A stretch of DNA of 64,000 nucleotides from Henriciella mobilis (GTDB lineage Bacteria; Pseudomonadota; Alphaproteobacteria; Caulobacterales; Hyphomonadaceae). Position numbers and translations under genes: made by a program. The notes under the pieces are model-generated. The model had not been told where the DNA came from and did not search any database. It saw nothing but the letters and a program-made list of their open reading frames with translations. The stretch lies in the NCBI RefSeq assembly GCF_003576315.1, contig NZ_QWFZ01000020.1, positions 341,901 to 405,900 on the forward strand, written 5' to 3'. Positions 15,611 to 24,118 of the stretch are shown here, piece after piece (position 1 is the stretch's first letter; the number at the start of each line of letters is the position of its first letter).

Positions 15611-16026
15611 TCTTGAGGCTCCGGCTTGTTGATTGCGCCTGATCTGAGGGCCGCGTGGAAACCGATGACCGCCATGCCGGCGGCGAAGTGGGCTGCCAGC
15701 CAGCGAAGCGAGGTCAGTGTCCCCAGCCGGTCGCCGGAACGGGCAATCAGGTATTCGATGTTGAGAGTCGCCATGGCGATGCCGCCCATGGTCGAGACCA
15801 CGGCAGCAAAGAACCAGACATGTTTGACGCCATTGTCAGCTGGCCATTCATACCGGCGCAGACAGAGCAGCGCGAGAAGGTAGCCGCCGAGGATCCTCGC
15901 CGCTTTTACAGCGCGGAACGGCGCACGGGCATGCAGCGCCGACAGGGCGTCGAGCCCGCTGAGGGCGACGAAAAGGTAGACGACTATGATGATGAACTGC
16001 GTAAGGTCGTGGACCATCGCGATCAT
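15607..16026 (-). CDS. Membrane protein, lysis region
   Basis: This 139-aa protein has four hydrophobic helices, with the first starting right at the N-terminus (FIIIVVYLFVALSG). GGAGGTG lies just upstream of ATG 16026. It overlaps the downstream holin candidate as ATGA, so the two are probably made together. It could be the holin itself or an antiholin; no family is recognised. Confidence 0.6.
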   Translation of the reverse strand: MIAMVHDLTQFIIIVVYLFVALSGLDALSALHARAPFRAVKAARILGGYLLALLCLRRYEWPADNGVKHVWFFAAVVSTMGGIAMATLNIEYLIARSGDRLGTLTSLRWLAAHFAAGMAVIGFHAALRSGAINKPEPQE

Positions 16027-16051
16027 TTTTCACCTCCGCTTGGAGAGAAAC

Positions 16052-16116
16052 GCAGCCGGGCAGACAGCCCCCATGCCCCTGCCCGGCTGCTCCCTGACGC
16101 CTGCCTATCAGGCGTC
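16052..16116 (-). terminator. Tandem hairpins downstream of the 104-aa gene
   Basis: Two strong hairpins lie between minus-strand genes: a 12-bp perfect stem GCAGCCGGGCAG (16052-16063) with CTGCCCGGCTGC (16079-16090), and an 8-bp stem GACGCCTG (16096-16103) with CAGGCGTC (16109-16116). On the minus strand the larger one is followed by GTTTCTCTCC, so termination may be partial. Confidence 0.55.
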
Positions 16117-16124
16117 GGCGGGCG

Positions 16125-16439
16125 TCAAAGCTGGGCTTTGAGCTTTTCGGTGTTGACCGAGATCTCCGCAGAGTTGGCCTTCAGCCGCTCGAGCTGCGCA
16201 TCCAGCGCGGCCGCGTCGACCTGGCCCTTCTCGTCGATGATCTGCTGCAGGAGATCGGCCGCTTCCTGGACGGCGGCGGCCATGTCCTCGTCGAGCTGGA
16301 GCCCAAGCCGCGTGTAGCGGGTGGCGCTCTCGACGATTTCGAGGGCGGTGTCGATCACCTTGTTCTGGCCCTCGAAGATTCGAGCGACAGTAACCGCGCG
16401 ATCGATCATCGTCAGCCAGGCGGAAAGATTGATAGCCAT
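16125..16439 (-). CDS. Helical phage protein of the lysis region
   Basis: This 104-aa protein is mostly helical, with Ala, Glu, Leu and Gln in heptad-like spacing from residue 45 onward and no membrane span. GAAAGGA precedes ATG 16439. It lies between a lipoprotein gene and the membrane proteins. It could be a structural coiled coil or an inner spanin-like partner, but there is no membrane anchor. Function unknown. Confidence 0.6.
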   Translation of the reverse strand: MAINLSAWLTMIDRAVTVARIFEGQNKVIDTALEIVESATRYTRLGLQLDEDMAAAVQEAADLLQQIIDEKGQVDAAALDAQLERLKANSAEISVNTEKLKAQL

Positions 16440-16514
16440 GGGAATATCCTTTCAGGATAGGAGGTTTTTTTGGTGGGTTGGCGTTGGCGGCGCGCAGCCG
16501 CCAGACCTTCGGGG

Positions 16515-17042
16515 CTAGATCTCGCCGAGCTGGTCGAAGATCGGCTTCGCGGCCGCCCATTTGTCGGTGAGCGTGCCATAGGCAGCCGCCGCTTCGATCA
16601 GCAGCGTCTGGGGTGGCGGCACACCTTCAGCCTCGTAGCGGACGACCTCACCGTGCAGGTAAACAAAGGCATCGATCGCCCGGTTGAGGGCCTGGGCGAC
16701 CGGCGCGGCCTTCGCCTCGATCTCGCCGGCCTTGATCGCGGCCTTGATAAGGGCCTCGTCGCCAGAGCCGTCAGCGGCTTCCTGCAGGCTGATCACGCTT
16801 TGCTGGGCCACTTCATAGCCGAGCAGGCCTGCAAAGGCCTCACAGGCCACGCGGTTGCCCGTGCGGGCGATTTCCGAGGCTTCCGCCGTCTCGGTTGGCA
16901 GGGTCTCGCACGCCGCCGAGATGTCGGCGACCGGCGGCAGGCCGACTTTCGAGCGTACATCGTTGAGCTGTGTACAGGCGACGCAGGACGCGAGGCCGAG
17001 CACGAGGATGCCAAACAGCATCGCATATTTGATAGGTGACAT
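16515..17042 (-). CDS. Lipoprotein-like phage protein
   Basis: This 175-aa protein begins with a hydrophobic signal MLFGILVLGLASC, which is a plausible lipobox (LASC), and the rest is helical with a few cysteines (residues 20-70). It is preceded by GAAAGGAAA at a normal distance and by an intrinsic terminator. A lipoprotein in a lysis cassette may act as an outer spanin, though it is long for that class. Confidence 0.6.
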   Translation of the reverse strand: MSPIKYAMLFGILVLGLASCVACTQLNDVRSKVGLPPVADISAACETLPTETAEASEIARTGNRVACEAFAGLLGYEVAQQSVISLQEAADGSGDEALIKAAIKAGEIEAKAAPVAQALNRAIDAFVYLHGEVVRYEAEGVPPPQTLLIEAAAAYGTLTDKWAAAKPIFDQLGEI

Positions 17043-17071
17043 GGGGAGTTTCCTTTCGGGGTTTCAGTCAC

Positions 17072-17102
17072 AAAAAAGCCCGCCTGCCTGATGGCGGACG
17101 GG
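17072..17102 (-). terminator. Intrinsic terminator between endolysin and lipoprotein genes
   Basis: On the minus strand CCCGTCCGCC, a short loop ATCA, and GGCAGGCGGGC are followed by six T. It lies upstream of the lipoprotein gene's Shine-Dalgarno, within what should be one late transcript. Confidence 0.8.
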
Positions 17103-17144
17103 GTCGGCAGACCGGCCGATGCAGGGCCGGGCATTCGGGGTGGG

Positions 17145-17633
17145 TCAGGGATGAATCTCGAAGTGGGGGCCGTCGATAAATGCAGACCGTCCAAGCGAGC
17201 GGCGATGATCGACATAGGCGTTGACGCGAGCTTCCAACTCGGCAGCAGTCGGCGGGAGGTCTTCGCCTTCGTCGACCAGCCAAAGCCAGTCCCCGCCCCA
17301 GCGAATGCGCACGCCCAGAGAGTGCGCCGCGTAGGCCATGGCGGCGGCGACCGGGTGAATAAGCGGCCACTCCCAGCGCAGCTTGCCGTTGACATACGGC
17401 ACGAGGTCCACGGCATGGCCGTAGCCGTCCGGCTGGGTCAGGTGCTTCGAGTTCAACGTCTTTGAAGCACCGCGCGCGACCATCTCACGCTGTTCTGCGG
17501 GAGACCGGATTCCATCATGGACACTGAAGTCCTGTGTCGTTACCGCAATAGCTTTCTCAACGCATTTGACGAGCTCCGGGTGCACACCGGTAAGCTCAGA
17601 GCGCGAACGCGATCCGAGTTTGAAGCCTGACAT
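17145..17633 (-). CDS. M15-family peptidoglycan peptidase, endolysin
   Basis: This 162-aa protein has the VanY/M15 pattern: HPELVKCVEKAI, then RSPAEQREMVARGASKT, the zinc motif SKHL...GHAVDL, and the C-terminal HFEIHP. These enzymes cut D-Ala-containing cross-links and lyse the host. I place the start at ATG 17633 because a perfect terminator with a UUCG loop lies just upstream at 17665-17687, inside what would be the N-terminal extension of a longer frame, and because the family normally begins at this point. No export signal is visible. Confidence 0.85.
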   Translation of the reverse strand: MSGFKLGSRSRSELTGVHPELVKCVEKAIAVTTQDFSVHDGIRSPAEQREMVARGASKTLNSKHLTQPDGYGHAVDLVPYVNGKLRWEWPLIHPVAAAMAYAAHSLGVRIRWGGDWLWLVDEGEDLPPTAAELEARVNAYVDHRRSLGRSAFIDGPHFEIHP

Positions 17634-17664
17634 TTGGGGCTGGTCCTGTTCTGGTTTCCGGGCA

Positions 17665-17687
17665 GAAAAAAGCCGCCCGAAGGCGGC
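17665..17687 (-). terminator. Intrinsic terminator just upstream of the endolysin gene
   Basis: On the minus strand GCCGCC, loop TTCG, GGCGGC is followed by TTTTTT. The stem is perfect. It lies between the 116-aa gene and the endolysin, again inside the late operon. Confidence 0.85.
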
Positions 17688-17722
17688 GAGCGGAAACAGG
17701 ATGGGGGCTAAGAGGCGCATGG

Positions 17723-18073
17723 CTATTCTGCCGGTGTATCTTCTTCGACCGGGTCAGCGGCTGGCAGGGTCGCAATCACCGCTGCCAGCGTTCCCGGGTA
17801 ATCGATCCCGCCGCGTGCTGCCCATGCATTTTCATTGCAAAGCCGGATTGATCCTGCAAGCAGTTCGCGGGCGCTTTGATCCATGCTGGCGCCATCTGCA
17901 TCAAAGACCGGATGCAGCGCCGCGATGGCCTTGTGGCAGCGCTCTACCACGGACGGATGAGCCGCCGCCGCAATGAGCGCCTGCTGCGTTTCGGTCGACA
18001 GCGATGAGCTGGCCGCATAGGCGACTGCGTTCAGCTTGTCGGTGACCGCCTGAATTGTCTGCGGATATGTCAT
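17723..18073 (-). CDS. Helical phage protein of unknown function
   Basis: This 116-aa protein (MTYPQTIQAVTDKLNAVAY) is Ala-rich and predicted helical, with no membrane span, and ends with an acidic tail. It overlaps the upstream lipoprotein gene by four bases as ATGA and so is probably translated with it. Position between tail tip and endolysin fits a late accessory gene. Family unknown. Confidence 0.6.
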   Translation of the reverse strand: MTYPQTIQAVTDKLNAVAYAASSSLSTETQQALIAAAAHPSVVERCHKAIAALHPVFDADGASMDQSARELLAGSIRLCNENAWAARGGIDYPGTLAAVIATLPAADPVEEDTPAE

Positions 18074-18375
18074 TGTGCGGCCTCGTGGATGGCGGTGAGG
18101 CGGGGGTCATTCACGCTTTCCACGCCGCTTTCGATGGCCTCGGCCACACAGCGCTTGGTGTCCGCCTTGCGGTGACGGTAGGTGTAGGCGTGGTCGGTAT
18201 GCTCGCAGGCGCGCTCGGCAGCGATGCGCAGCGTGTCGTAGGCCTTCTGTGCCGTCTCGGCGTTGTAGACCTCCGGAACGATCACGGACTGGCTTACAGT
18301 CTCACGGTCGCGGATATCGGCGGACGCGCACGCACAGGTGAGCGCCGCCGCCAGGATAAGGGCAGGCGTTTTCAT
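18070..18375 (-). CDS. UrcA-like exported protein
   Basis: This 101-aa protein has a signal peptide with a Cys pair (LAAALTCACAS), possibly a lipobox. The mature part, EVYNAETAQKAYDTLRIAAE followed by paired cysteines and a terminal helix, resembles the UrcA family that is common in Caulobacterales and sphingomonads. The family role is unknown. GAAAGGAAA precedes ATG 18375. It lies immediately after the tail tip gene. Confidence 0.55.
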   Translation of the reverse strand: MKTPALILAAALTCACASADIRDRETVSQSVIVPEVYNAETAQKAYDTLRIAAERACEHTDHAYTYRHRKADTKRCVAEAIESGVESVNDPRLTAIHEAAQ

Positions 18376-18395
18376 CGGGTTTCCTTTCGGGTTTG

Positions 18396-21300
18396 TTAGG
18401 AGGAGAAGCTGTAGGAGCCGCGCAGGAGGCGGACTCGGCCATCACCGTCCGTGATGGTGGTTTCGAAGCGCCCGGTCTCGGTCTGGCCACCACCAGTGAA
18501 CGTGGCGGTCAGCTGCACAGTGCTGTCTGATGTTACCGAGCTTGTGATGGCGGTCTTCGGTGTCAGGGAGTCGGGATAGAGCTCGGTGCGCGCTTCATAG
18601 GATCCAGCGCCGCCGGAAATGTTGATGTTCGTACTCGCCACCACCGTGCCGGCGCCGCTGCGCGATCCGGTGAGGCTGCTATCGACATAACTGGCAGCGA
18701 AGTTGTTGTCGGCCGGCAGAGACGCGACATCTACCCAGCCGGATCCCGGCACGTCCCACTGCACAGTGTTCGTTTCGGTGTTCGCGTAGCCTGCCCAGCT
18801 TCCCGTGCTGGCCGGGCGGGCGGCTGTATTGCCTCGCCCATTGCTTGCCGTGGCCTGGTTGCCCTGCCCAGTGATCGAGGCCGCCACGCCCAGCGTCGTG
18901 ATGACAAGGCTTTCGGTGAGCGTCGTCGTGCCGTCGGCGCGCTTGATGTAGGCGCTTTCGAGACTGATCTGGGTGAGTGTGGCGAGGACGTTGAAGCCGG
19001 TGAGTTCCGAGTCGCCATAGGCGAGGCTGGACAGGGTTGCGAGCGCGCCTTGGCCGGAGATTGCTGCGGCTGTGTTCCCGCTGGTGACATCGGCACCCGC
19101 TTCGGCGGGTCTCAGGCTTTCGAAGAGCGACACCTCGTCGATTTGGACCCAGACAACTTCGCCGGTTGCGCTTGCGCCAGCGTTCCGGATGCCGCCGCTG
19201 AAACGGACCCTTGCAGCACCCGCCGGGAGCGCGGCACTATTCGCTGGCAACCCGGTCGTGGACTCTGCGTAGTAGCATTCAACCTCGACAATGTCGGTCC
19301 CGGAGCCTGTCTCCGCACCGCCAAGGTAAACAGTGAAATTCGGCGAAAGCGCCACGCCGTCTTCATCATAACTGCGCGCAATGATCTGCGGATTCCAGCT
19401 CCCTTCGTTCGTCAGGGACCGGACGCCTGCGCGCACGCGGTAGACCTTCCCGCTGACCGGGAAATCGGCTTTCGGGCCGCCTTCACTGTTATTGCCATTG
19501 GCCGATAGCGCACCCGATGCGTTGATCGGGGCATCTGGCAGGGAGTCGAGCGCTCCGACTGTGCTTTTCGTCCAGGTGCGCGCGGTCGGGCCGGACGTCA
19601 GGCTGCCGATTACCGCCGCAGCATCGTCTGCATTCAAGTCAGCGAGAGTGTCAGCCGTCGCGCCCGAACCCTGCCCATCAATCGCAGCAGCCGTGCCAAG
19701 CGAGGTAACGACAAGACTATCCGTAAGGCTGGTCGTGCCGTCTTCGCGCTTCAGGTAAGCCGAGCCAAGCGCTATCTGTGAAAGCGCGGCGATGGAGCCA
19801 AACCCTGTAAGTTCTGCATCGCCGTACGCAAGACTACTCAGCGTGGCCAGCGCACCTTGGCCGATAAACGCCGCCGCTGTTCCTAGCGACGTGCGCAAGA
19901 GCGCATCCGTCGCGCTTGTGCTGCCGTCTTCAAGGCGGACATTCGAGCCGAGTGTCGTGAAGGCGAGCGCGGCAAGTGAACCGAAGCCCGTCAGATAGCC
20001 GGAGCCGTAAGCAACGCTATCTTTCGTCGCAAAGGCCCCTTGGCCAGCTATCGCGGCTGCGGTGTTGCCTGAAGTTACATCTGCGCCCGCCTCTGCGGGT
20101 CGCAAGGACTCGAATATTGAAACCTCTTCAACAGTAAGCCACAAAGTCTCTGCCGACGCCGAAACGCCGCCATTTCTAATGCCAGCCGTAAAACGAACGC
20201 GAGACGCCCCCGCTCTTAATGAGGTCGCCGTTTCATCTATTGAAACGGTGCTATCTTTGAAAAGCCATTCAACTTCAACAATTTCGCCGGTTGACGTCTC
20301 TTCGGCAAACTGAACGACGCTGAAGTGACTCACGTCACTCGGGTATTTGTCGCCCGCCTCATCGAAATTCCATGCAATAATATGCGGATTCCATGTGCCA
20401 TCTGACGCTGTTGCCATAATGGCCGCACGCACTCGATAAACCTTGCCAGCGACAGGAAAATCAGCCTTAGGGCCTGCCGTTCCGGTGTTGCCGGTGCTGA
20501 CTGCGCCGCCACTCGGCCCTATGCTCGCGTCAACAGCGCCACCCGGAATACTAAAGGACGATGCGGACCAGGTTCGCGCGCTCGGCCTAAAGGCATATGA
20601 AGCAACCACAGCAGCAGCATCGCTAGCATTCAGGTCTTCAAGGGAGTTCGCGGTTGCGCCGCTGCCCTGCCCAGCAATTGCCGCCGCCGTGTTGTCGCCC
20701 GTCACATCGGCATTATCGTCAGGCTTGCCGCCATCATTCGTGACGCCGGACCAAGGGACAGCGGCCGCACTACCTGAGCTGGTTGCGGTCGCGTTCGCGG
20801 TGGTGGTCACTTCCTGGAAGTCGGACCACTCCCCATAGCGCTTGCCGTCATCGCCACGGTTCTCCACGCCGCGAAAGCGGAAGACATAGTCCCGCGAGGG
20901 CTGGAATCCCGCGTAGACCAGTGTCGAGCGGCGCGGGTCGAAGTCGAGGACAAAGGACTCCCCCGAGATGCCCGGAGAACTGGCCCCGTCCGAGAAGCCG
21001 TACTCCATTTCGGTGCGGTCAGCGATGATGTCGTCGAGATCGGCCGGCAGCGTGACAGCAAGCTGGATTCCCGGTGTCAGGTTTCCACCGCTCCCCAGCT
21101 CGACCGCTGTCGCCGTGACGCTCGGCGGATCAATGTCCGGCAGGGTGAGCGGATCGAAACTCGGCGGGGCCGACAGGTCGACCGCCGTCCCCTCATCCCA
21201 GACCAGCTGGGCCGGATCGATTTCTGTTGCGACAACTTCGATGCTGCCATCGAGGAAGCGGGTGACTTCATCGGCAACAAAGGTCTTGCCGGATGGAAAG

Positions 21301-23045
21301 CCGCGGATCGCGCTCTCACGCACGAACCATTCACCCGGCTCGATGACGCGCGCCTTCACGGTGTAGGTCTCGGTCAGCTGGAAGATGCGGCGGCTGTCCT
21401 CGATCTTCAGCTTGGCAATCCGCTGAGACCGCTCCCCGCTGATTTCGAGGTCGAGGTCGAGCGTGTCGCTGATCTCGCCATTGTCGTCATCGACATAAGA
21501 GCTGATCGAGACTTCCGGGTAATCGTCCTTCTTGTAGTCGTTATCGGGATTGATGAACCGGCCCGAGAGCGTGTTGACCATGTCATCGATCAGCCCGCCC
21601 GGGTCGGCAACGCTTTCTGTCCCGCGCTTCAGGTCACCATCGGTGAGCGTGATAACAGGCGTGCGCTCGATCGGGGGCCGGAAGGCGATGCGCCCGCCCT
21701 GGTCGATGGCCCTTGCCGCCATCTGGCGCGCGATCTTCTCGAGGTTCTTGGCATGATCGTCGGCGGCCGAGAGGACGCCGTTGACCTCGTAGCGCTTCTG
21801 CGTGCCGCCAGCCTTGAGAGCGACGTTCTCGTCGCTGTGGTCAGCCAGCGCTGCAAATTCCGCATAAGGCACCGCGTCGACGGCCTCTCCCACGCCGAAC
21901 CACATGGCTGACGAACCGGACATGATACGGATGCCGGAACGGTAGTGGTCTGCGGCAACCATCGCGTTCGTGGTGTAGGTCCATGTCGAAGGATCATCCC
22001 AGCGCTGCGAGCCGGAGCCGCCAGCGGTGGTGTCGAGCCGCCGGTCATAGAGCCGCGCGCCCTCGCCGCCGAAGCGGTAGTCGTAGGCGTTGGCGAGGTC
22101 GCTGTCCCAGCGGTGATCAATGATCACATAGGCAACACCGCGAAGCCTGTGCGCACTCGTCCATGTCGGTTCGACGGACTGAAGGAAGCTGTCGGCGGTC
22201 TGGTCCGGGCGGCCATCATAGAAGGTGATCCACGCGCGCGGGCCACCGGAGCGCAGAGCCGTGATCTCGGTGCGCACACCATGCGAGAGCGCACCGTCGA
22301 TCAGGAGGTCGCCATTGATCCAGACCTTGTCGAGCTTGTTGATGCGGTGGTCGGCAATCGCGTAGATGCGCGTGAGAGACTTGTTCTGCTGCTGATGCGT
22401 CCATGCAGCGACGAAGCTGCCTGTCTTCGCGAAGCGGCCGAGCACGAGTTCGCGCGGCGCGGGTTCATACTCTTCCTGCAGCTCATACTGAACTGTGCCG
22501 GCCTTCTTGTGCTTCGTGCGCCAGGCAAGCGTCTTGCCTTCGAGCTTCGCAATGAGGTCGAAGCCCTTGTCGCCCGCGAACACGCGCTGCTGACCGGCGG
22601 GAGACCGGGTCTCCATGCGCCGTTCGAGATAGGCCAGCGCCCCGCTCTCGATCTCCATGGAGACAATTGCCGGGCTTCCAGCCTGCAGCGTGTCGGAGAG
22701 ATTGCGGATGCGGCCGCGCTCGTCTTCGAGCACGTCACCATCATCCGGCCCGTCGCCTGCGTCCCATGCCAGTCTGCGAAGCCTGATCGCCCGGTTGCGC
22801 CACTTCTCATCGAGAAGCCCGCCGATGGGGTCGGAATTGTCGCTCTGCCGGGAGCTGTCGAACTCCAGATCGATCTTCTCGGATTTGAGCGAGGATTTGC
22901 GCTTCAGGCTGTCCGGCGGCGTCCAGCGGTCGCCTAGCCCGGTATAGGTGTTGCTCTCGAAGGTGATGGTCCCGGTACCCGACCACCAGTGCAGCGTCTC
23001 TGCGTCCAGCGTGATGTCGAGGAACCAGCGCGAAATCCGGGCCAT
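18396..23045 (-). CDS. Tail tip / host-specificity protein (J-like) with repeated domains
   Basis: This 1549-aa protein is the last large tail gene. The N-terminal 250 residues (MARISRWFLDITLDAETLHW) resemble the hub part of phage tail tips. The middle has a fibronectin-like region (about residues 640-770). The C-terminal half is repetitive: two copies of a carbohydrate-binding-like module start at DFPVAGKVYRVRA and DFPVSGKVYRVRA and each ends SLRPAEAGADVTSGNTAAAI; several shorter ATLSSLAYGD repeats lie between. Receptor binding is the likely role. It overlaps the upstream tail gene by one base. The first module copy (about 20,080-20,620) is more AT-rich than the other. Confidence 0.85.
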   Translation of the reverse strand: MARISRWFLDITLDAETLHWWSGTGTITFESNTYTGLGDRWTPPDSLKRKSSLKSEKIDLEFDSSRQSDNSDPIGGLLDEKWRNRAIRLRRLAWDAGDGPDDGDVLEDERGRIRNLSDTLQAGSPAIVSMEIESGALAYLERRMETRSPAGQQRVFAGDKGFDLIAKLEGKTLAWRTKHKKAGTVQYELQEEYEPAPRELVLGRFAKTGSFVAAWTHQQQNKSLTRIYAIADHRINKLDKVWINGDLLIDGALSHGVRTEITALRSGGPRAWITFYDGRPDQTADSFLQSVEPTWTSAHRLRGVAYVIIDHRWDSDLANAYDYRFGGEGARLYDRRLDTTAGGSGSQRWDDPSTWTYTTNAMVAADHYRSGIRIMSGSSAMWFGVGEAVDAVPYAEFAALADHSDENVALKAGGTQKRYEVNGVLSAADDHAKNLEKIARQMAARAIDQGGRIAFRPPIERTPVITLTDGDLKRGTESVADPGGLIDDMVNTLSGRFINPDNDYKKDDYPEVSISSYVDDDNGEISDTLDLDLEISGERSQRIAKLKIEDSRRIFQLTETYTVKARVIEPGEWFVRESAIRGFPSGKTFVADEVTRFLDGSIEVVATEIDPAQLVWDEGTAVDLSAPPSFDPLTLPDIDPPSVTATAVELGSGGNLTPGIQLAVTLPADLDDIIADRTEMEYGFSDGASSPGISGESFVLDFDPRRSTLVYAGFQPSRDYVFRFRGVENRGDDGKRYGEWSDFQEVTTTANATATSSGSAAAVPWSGVTNDGGKPDDNADVTGDNTAAAIAGQGSGATANSLEDLNASDAAAVVASYAFRPSARTWSASSFSIPGGAVDASIGPSGGAVSTGNTGTAGPKADFPVAGKVYRVRAAIMATASDGTWNPHIIAWNFDEAGDKYPSDVSHFSVVQFAEETSTGEIVEVEWLFKDSTVSIDETATSLRAGASRVRFTAGIRNGGVSASAETLWLTVEEVSIFESLRPAEAGADVTSGNTAAAIAGQGAFATKDSVAYGSGYLTGFGSLAALAFTTLGSNVRLEDGSTSATDALLRTSLGTAAAFIGQGALATLSSLAYGDAELTGFGSIAALSQIALGSAYLKREDGTTSLTDSLVVTSLGTAAAIDGQGSGATADTLADLNADDAAAVIGSLTSGPTARTWTKSTVGALDSLPDAPINASGALSANGNNSEGGPKADFPVSGKVYRVRAGVRSLTNEGSWNPQIIARSYDEDGVALSPNFTVYLGGAETGSGTDIVEVECYYAESTTGLPANSAALPAGAARVRFSGGIRNAGASATGEVVWVQIDEVSLFESLRPAEAGADVTSGNTAAAISGQGALATLSSLAYGDSELTGFNVLATLTQISLESAYIKRADGTTTLTESLVITTLGVAASITGQGNQATASNGRGNTAARPASTGSWAGYANTETNTVQWDVPGSGWVDVASLPADNNFAASYVDSSLTGSRSGAGTVVASTNINISGGAGSYEARTELYPDSLTPKTAITSSVTSDSTVQLTATFTGGGQTETGRFETTITDGDGRVRLLRGSYSFSS

Positions 23046-23653
23046 CAGCGCAGCACCTGCCGGGCTTCAAAATCGATCGACCAGTTCTTGTGGCCTTCAC
23101 GGATACGCGGCTTGTCAGACAGGCGGAACTCGCCCAGCGCCTGGATGCGGCGAACCGCAGGCGTTGCGTGCGCCGTCACAGGGCGAGGCCAGACCGGGAT
23201 GGTGATGACACCCGACCCATCAGCCGTCGCCTCAGCGGTCGCCTGCCCGATCCAGTAGCCGCCGCCTGCGGTGATGTAGGAGATCATGTCGCCCGGATGG
23301 GCTTTCTTGCCCGCGCCATAGCCCGACAGCGTGATCGTGCTGTTGGCCACGCTGATGGAGGAGACGCCGAGACCAGCATCGGATGTGATCGACGTGTCGC
23401 GCGGGCGCGGCTTGAACGTCCGCCACATGGTGAAGGTGAGATCGTGCAGACGCCGGCGCGCGAGAAAGCTGTCCCATGTCTCGAAGTGCGCCCGGTCCTT
23501 GATGTTGACCTTCACATCGATCGACCAGAACGGTTCCCCAATCTCGATCGTGTCCGCCTCGCCTGAGTTGGAGACAGTCTCGGTCTGGACTTCATTGCGC
23601 TGCCATACCGCCTCGATAATGCCGAGACAGGGCGCCTGCTCGCCTGCGCTCAT
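23045..23653 (-). CDS. Tail assembly/tip protein
   Basis: This 202-aa protein lies just upstream of the tail tip gene and overlaps it. It has beta-rich sequence with a Gly-rich loop (SGYGAGKKAHPGD) and a C-terminal strand (REGHKNWSIDFEARQVLR), consistent with a distal tail or tip-hub protein. The start is ATG 23653 after CGAAAGG; an in-frame TTG lies 18 bases earlier. Specific family not recognised. Confidence 0.65.
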   Translation of the reverse strand: MSAGEQAPCLGIIEAVWQRNEVQTETVSNSGEADTIEIGEPFWSIDVKVNIKDRAHFETWDSFLARRRLHDLTFTMWRTFKPRPRDTSITSDAGLGVSSISVANSTITLSGYGAGKKAHPGDMISYITAGGGYWIGQATAEATADGSGVITIPVWPRPVTAHATPAVRRIQALGEFRLSDKPRIREGHKNWSIDFEARQVLR

Positions 23654-23673
23654 GGGAGACCTTTCGGGCAAAG

Positions 23674-23697
23674 AAAAAGCCCCGCTTTCGCGAGGCT
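23674..23697 (-). terminator. Hairpin with T-run upstream of the 202-aa tail gene
   Basis: On the minus strand AGCCTCGCGAAAGCGGGGCT is followed by TTTTTC. The stem is AGCC/GGCT with inner GCG/CGC. It lies in the leader of the tail gene, 20 bases before its start. Confidence 0.7.
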
Positions 23698-23765
23698 CTA
23701 TTCGGGACTGGTTGACTCTCCGGCGCGGGCCGGGAGGATGCGGCCCTCAATCAGGAGGGGAGCTC

Positions 23766-24059
23766 ATGTCAGAGAAACAAGGCATCTACGGACGGTTCAT
23801 CGTTGATGTGAACGACCGCAAGGCAATGCACAATCAGCACGCCGATCATATAAACGGCTTCCGAGTAGCACTCGGCGATGGGAAGCCCGTAGGCGTCCAG
23901 ATTCAATACGAACACAAAGGCGCTCTTCAGAACCTGACGATGGATCTGGATAATGCCAATTTTCTGATGTGCGCCCTGATGGCATTTCATCTGGATTACG
24001 ATGTGAAATTTCCAGACGACCCCCGCGATCCGAACACGAAATTTCGAGGCAAATCATAG
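23766..24059 (+). CDS. Hypothetical protein, plus-strand insertion in the tail module
   Basis: This 97-aa protein starts at ATG 23766 with a strong AGGAGGGG upstream. It is mixed alpha/beta with Asn/Asp/His-rich sequence (HNQHADHINGFRVALGDGKP), no membrane span and no known motif. It lies opposite to the late genes, next to the antirepressor-like gene, so it is probably a cargo gene with its own promoter. Confidence 0.6.
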   Translation: MSEKQGIYGRFIVDVNDRKAMHNQHADHINGFRVALGDGKPVGVQIQYEHKGALQNLTMDLDNANFLMCALMAFHLDYDVKFPDDPRDPNTKFRGKS

Positions 24060-24074
24060 TGATCTCCTGATATG

Positions 24075-24097
24075 AAAAGCCCCGCCGGAGCGGGGCT
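24075..24097 (-). terminator. Intrinsic terminator after the Rha/Ant gene
   Basis: A perfect 8-bp stem (AGCCCCGC, 24078-24085, with GCGGGGCT, 24090-24097) with a four-base loop is followed on the minus strand by TTTT. It ends the 24119-24832 gene. Confidence 0.8.
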
Positions 24098-24118
24098 GAT
24101 GGATAAGGACGGGAAGCT

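Noticed and set aside
17633..17720. N-terminal extension of the endolysin with a hydrophobic start
   Set aside because: A perfect terminator hairpin lies within it, and the family begins at the later ATG, so I did not call a signal-arrest-release sequence.
21945..22937. 330-codon open frame antisense to the tail tip gene
   Set aside because: No domain or RBS, and it lies in the conserved hub part of the tail tip protein.
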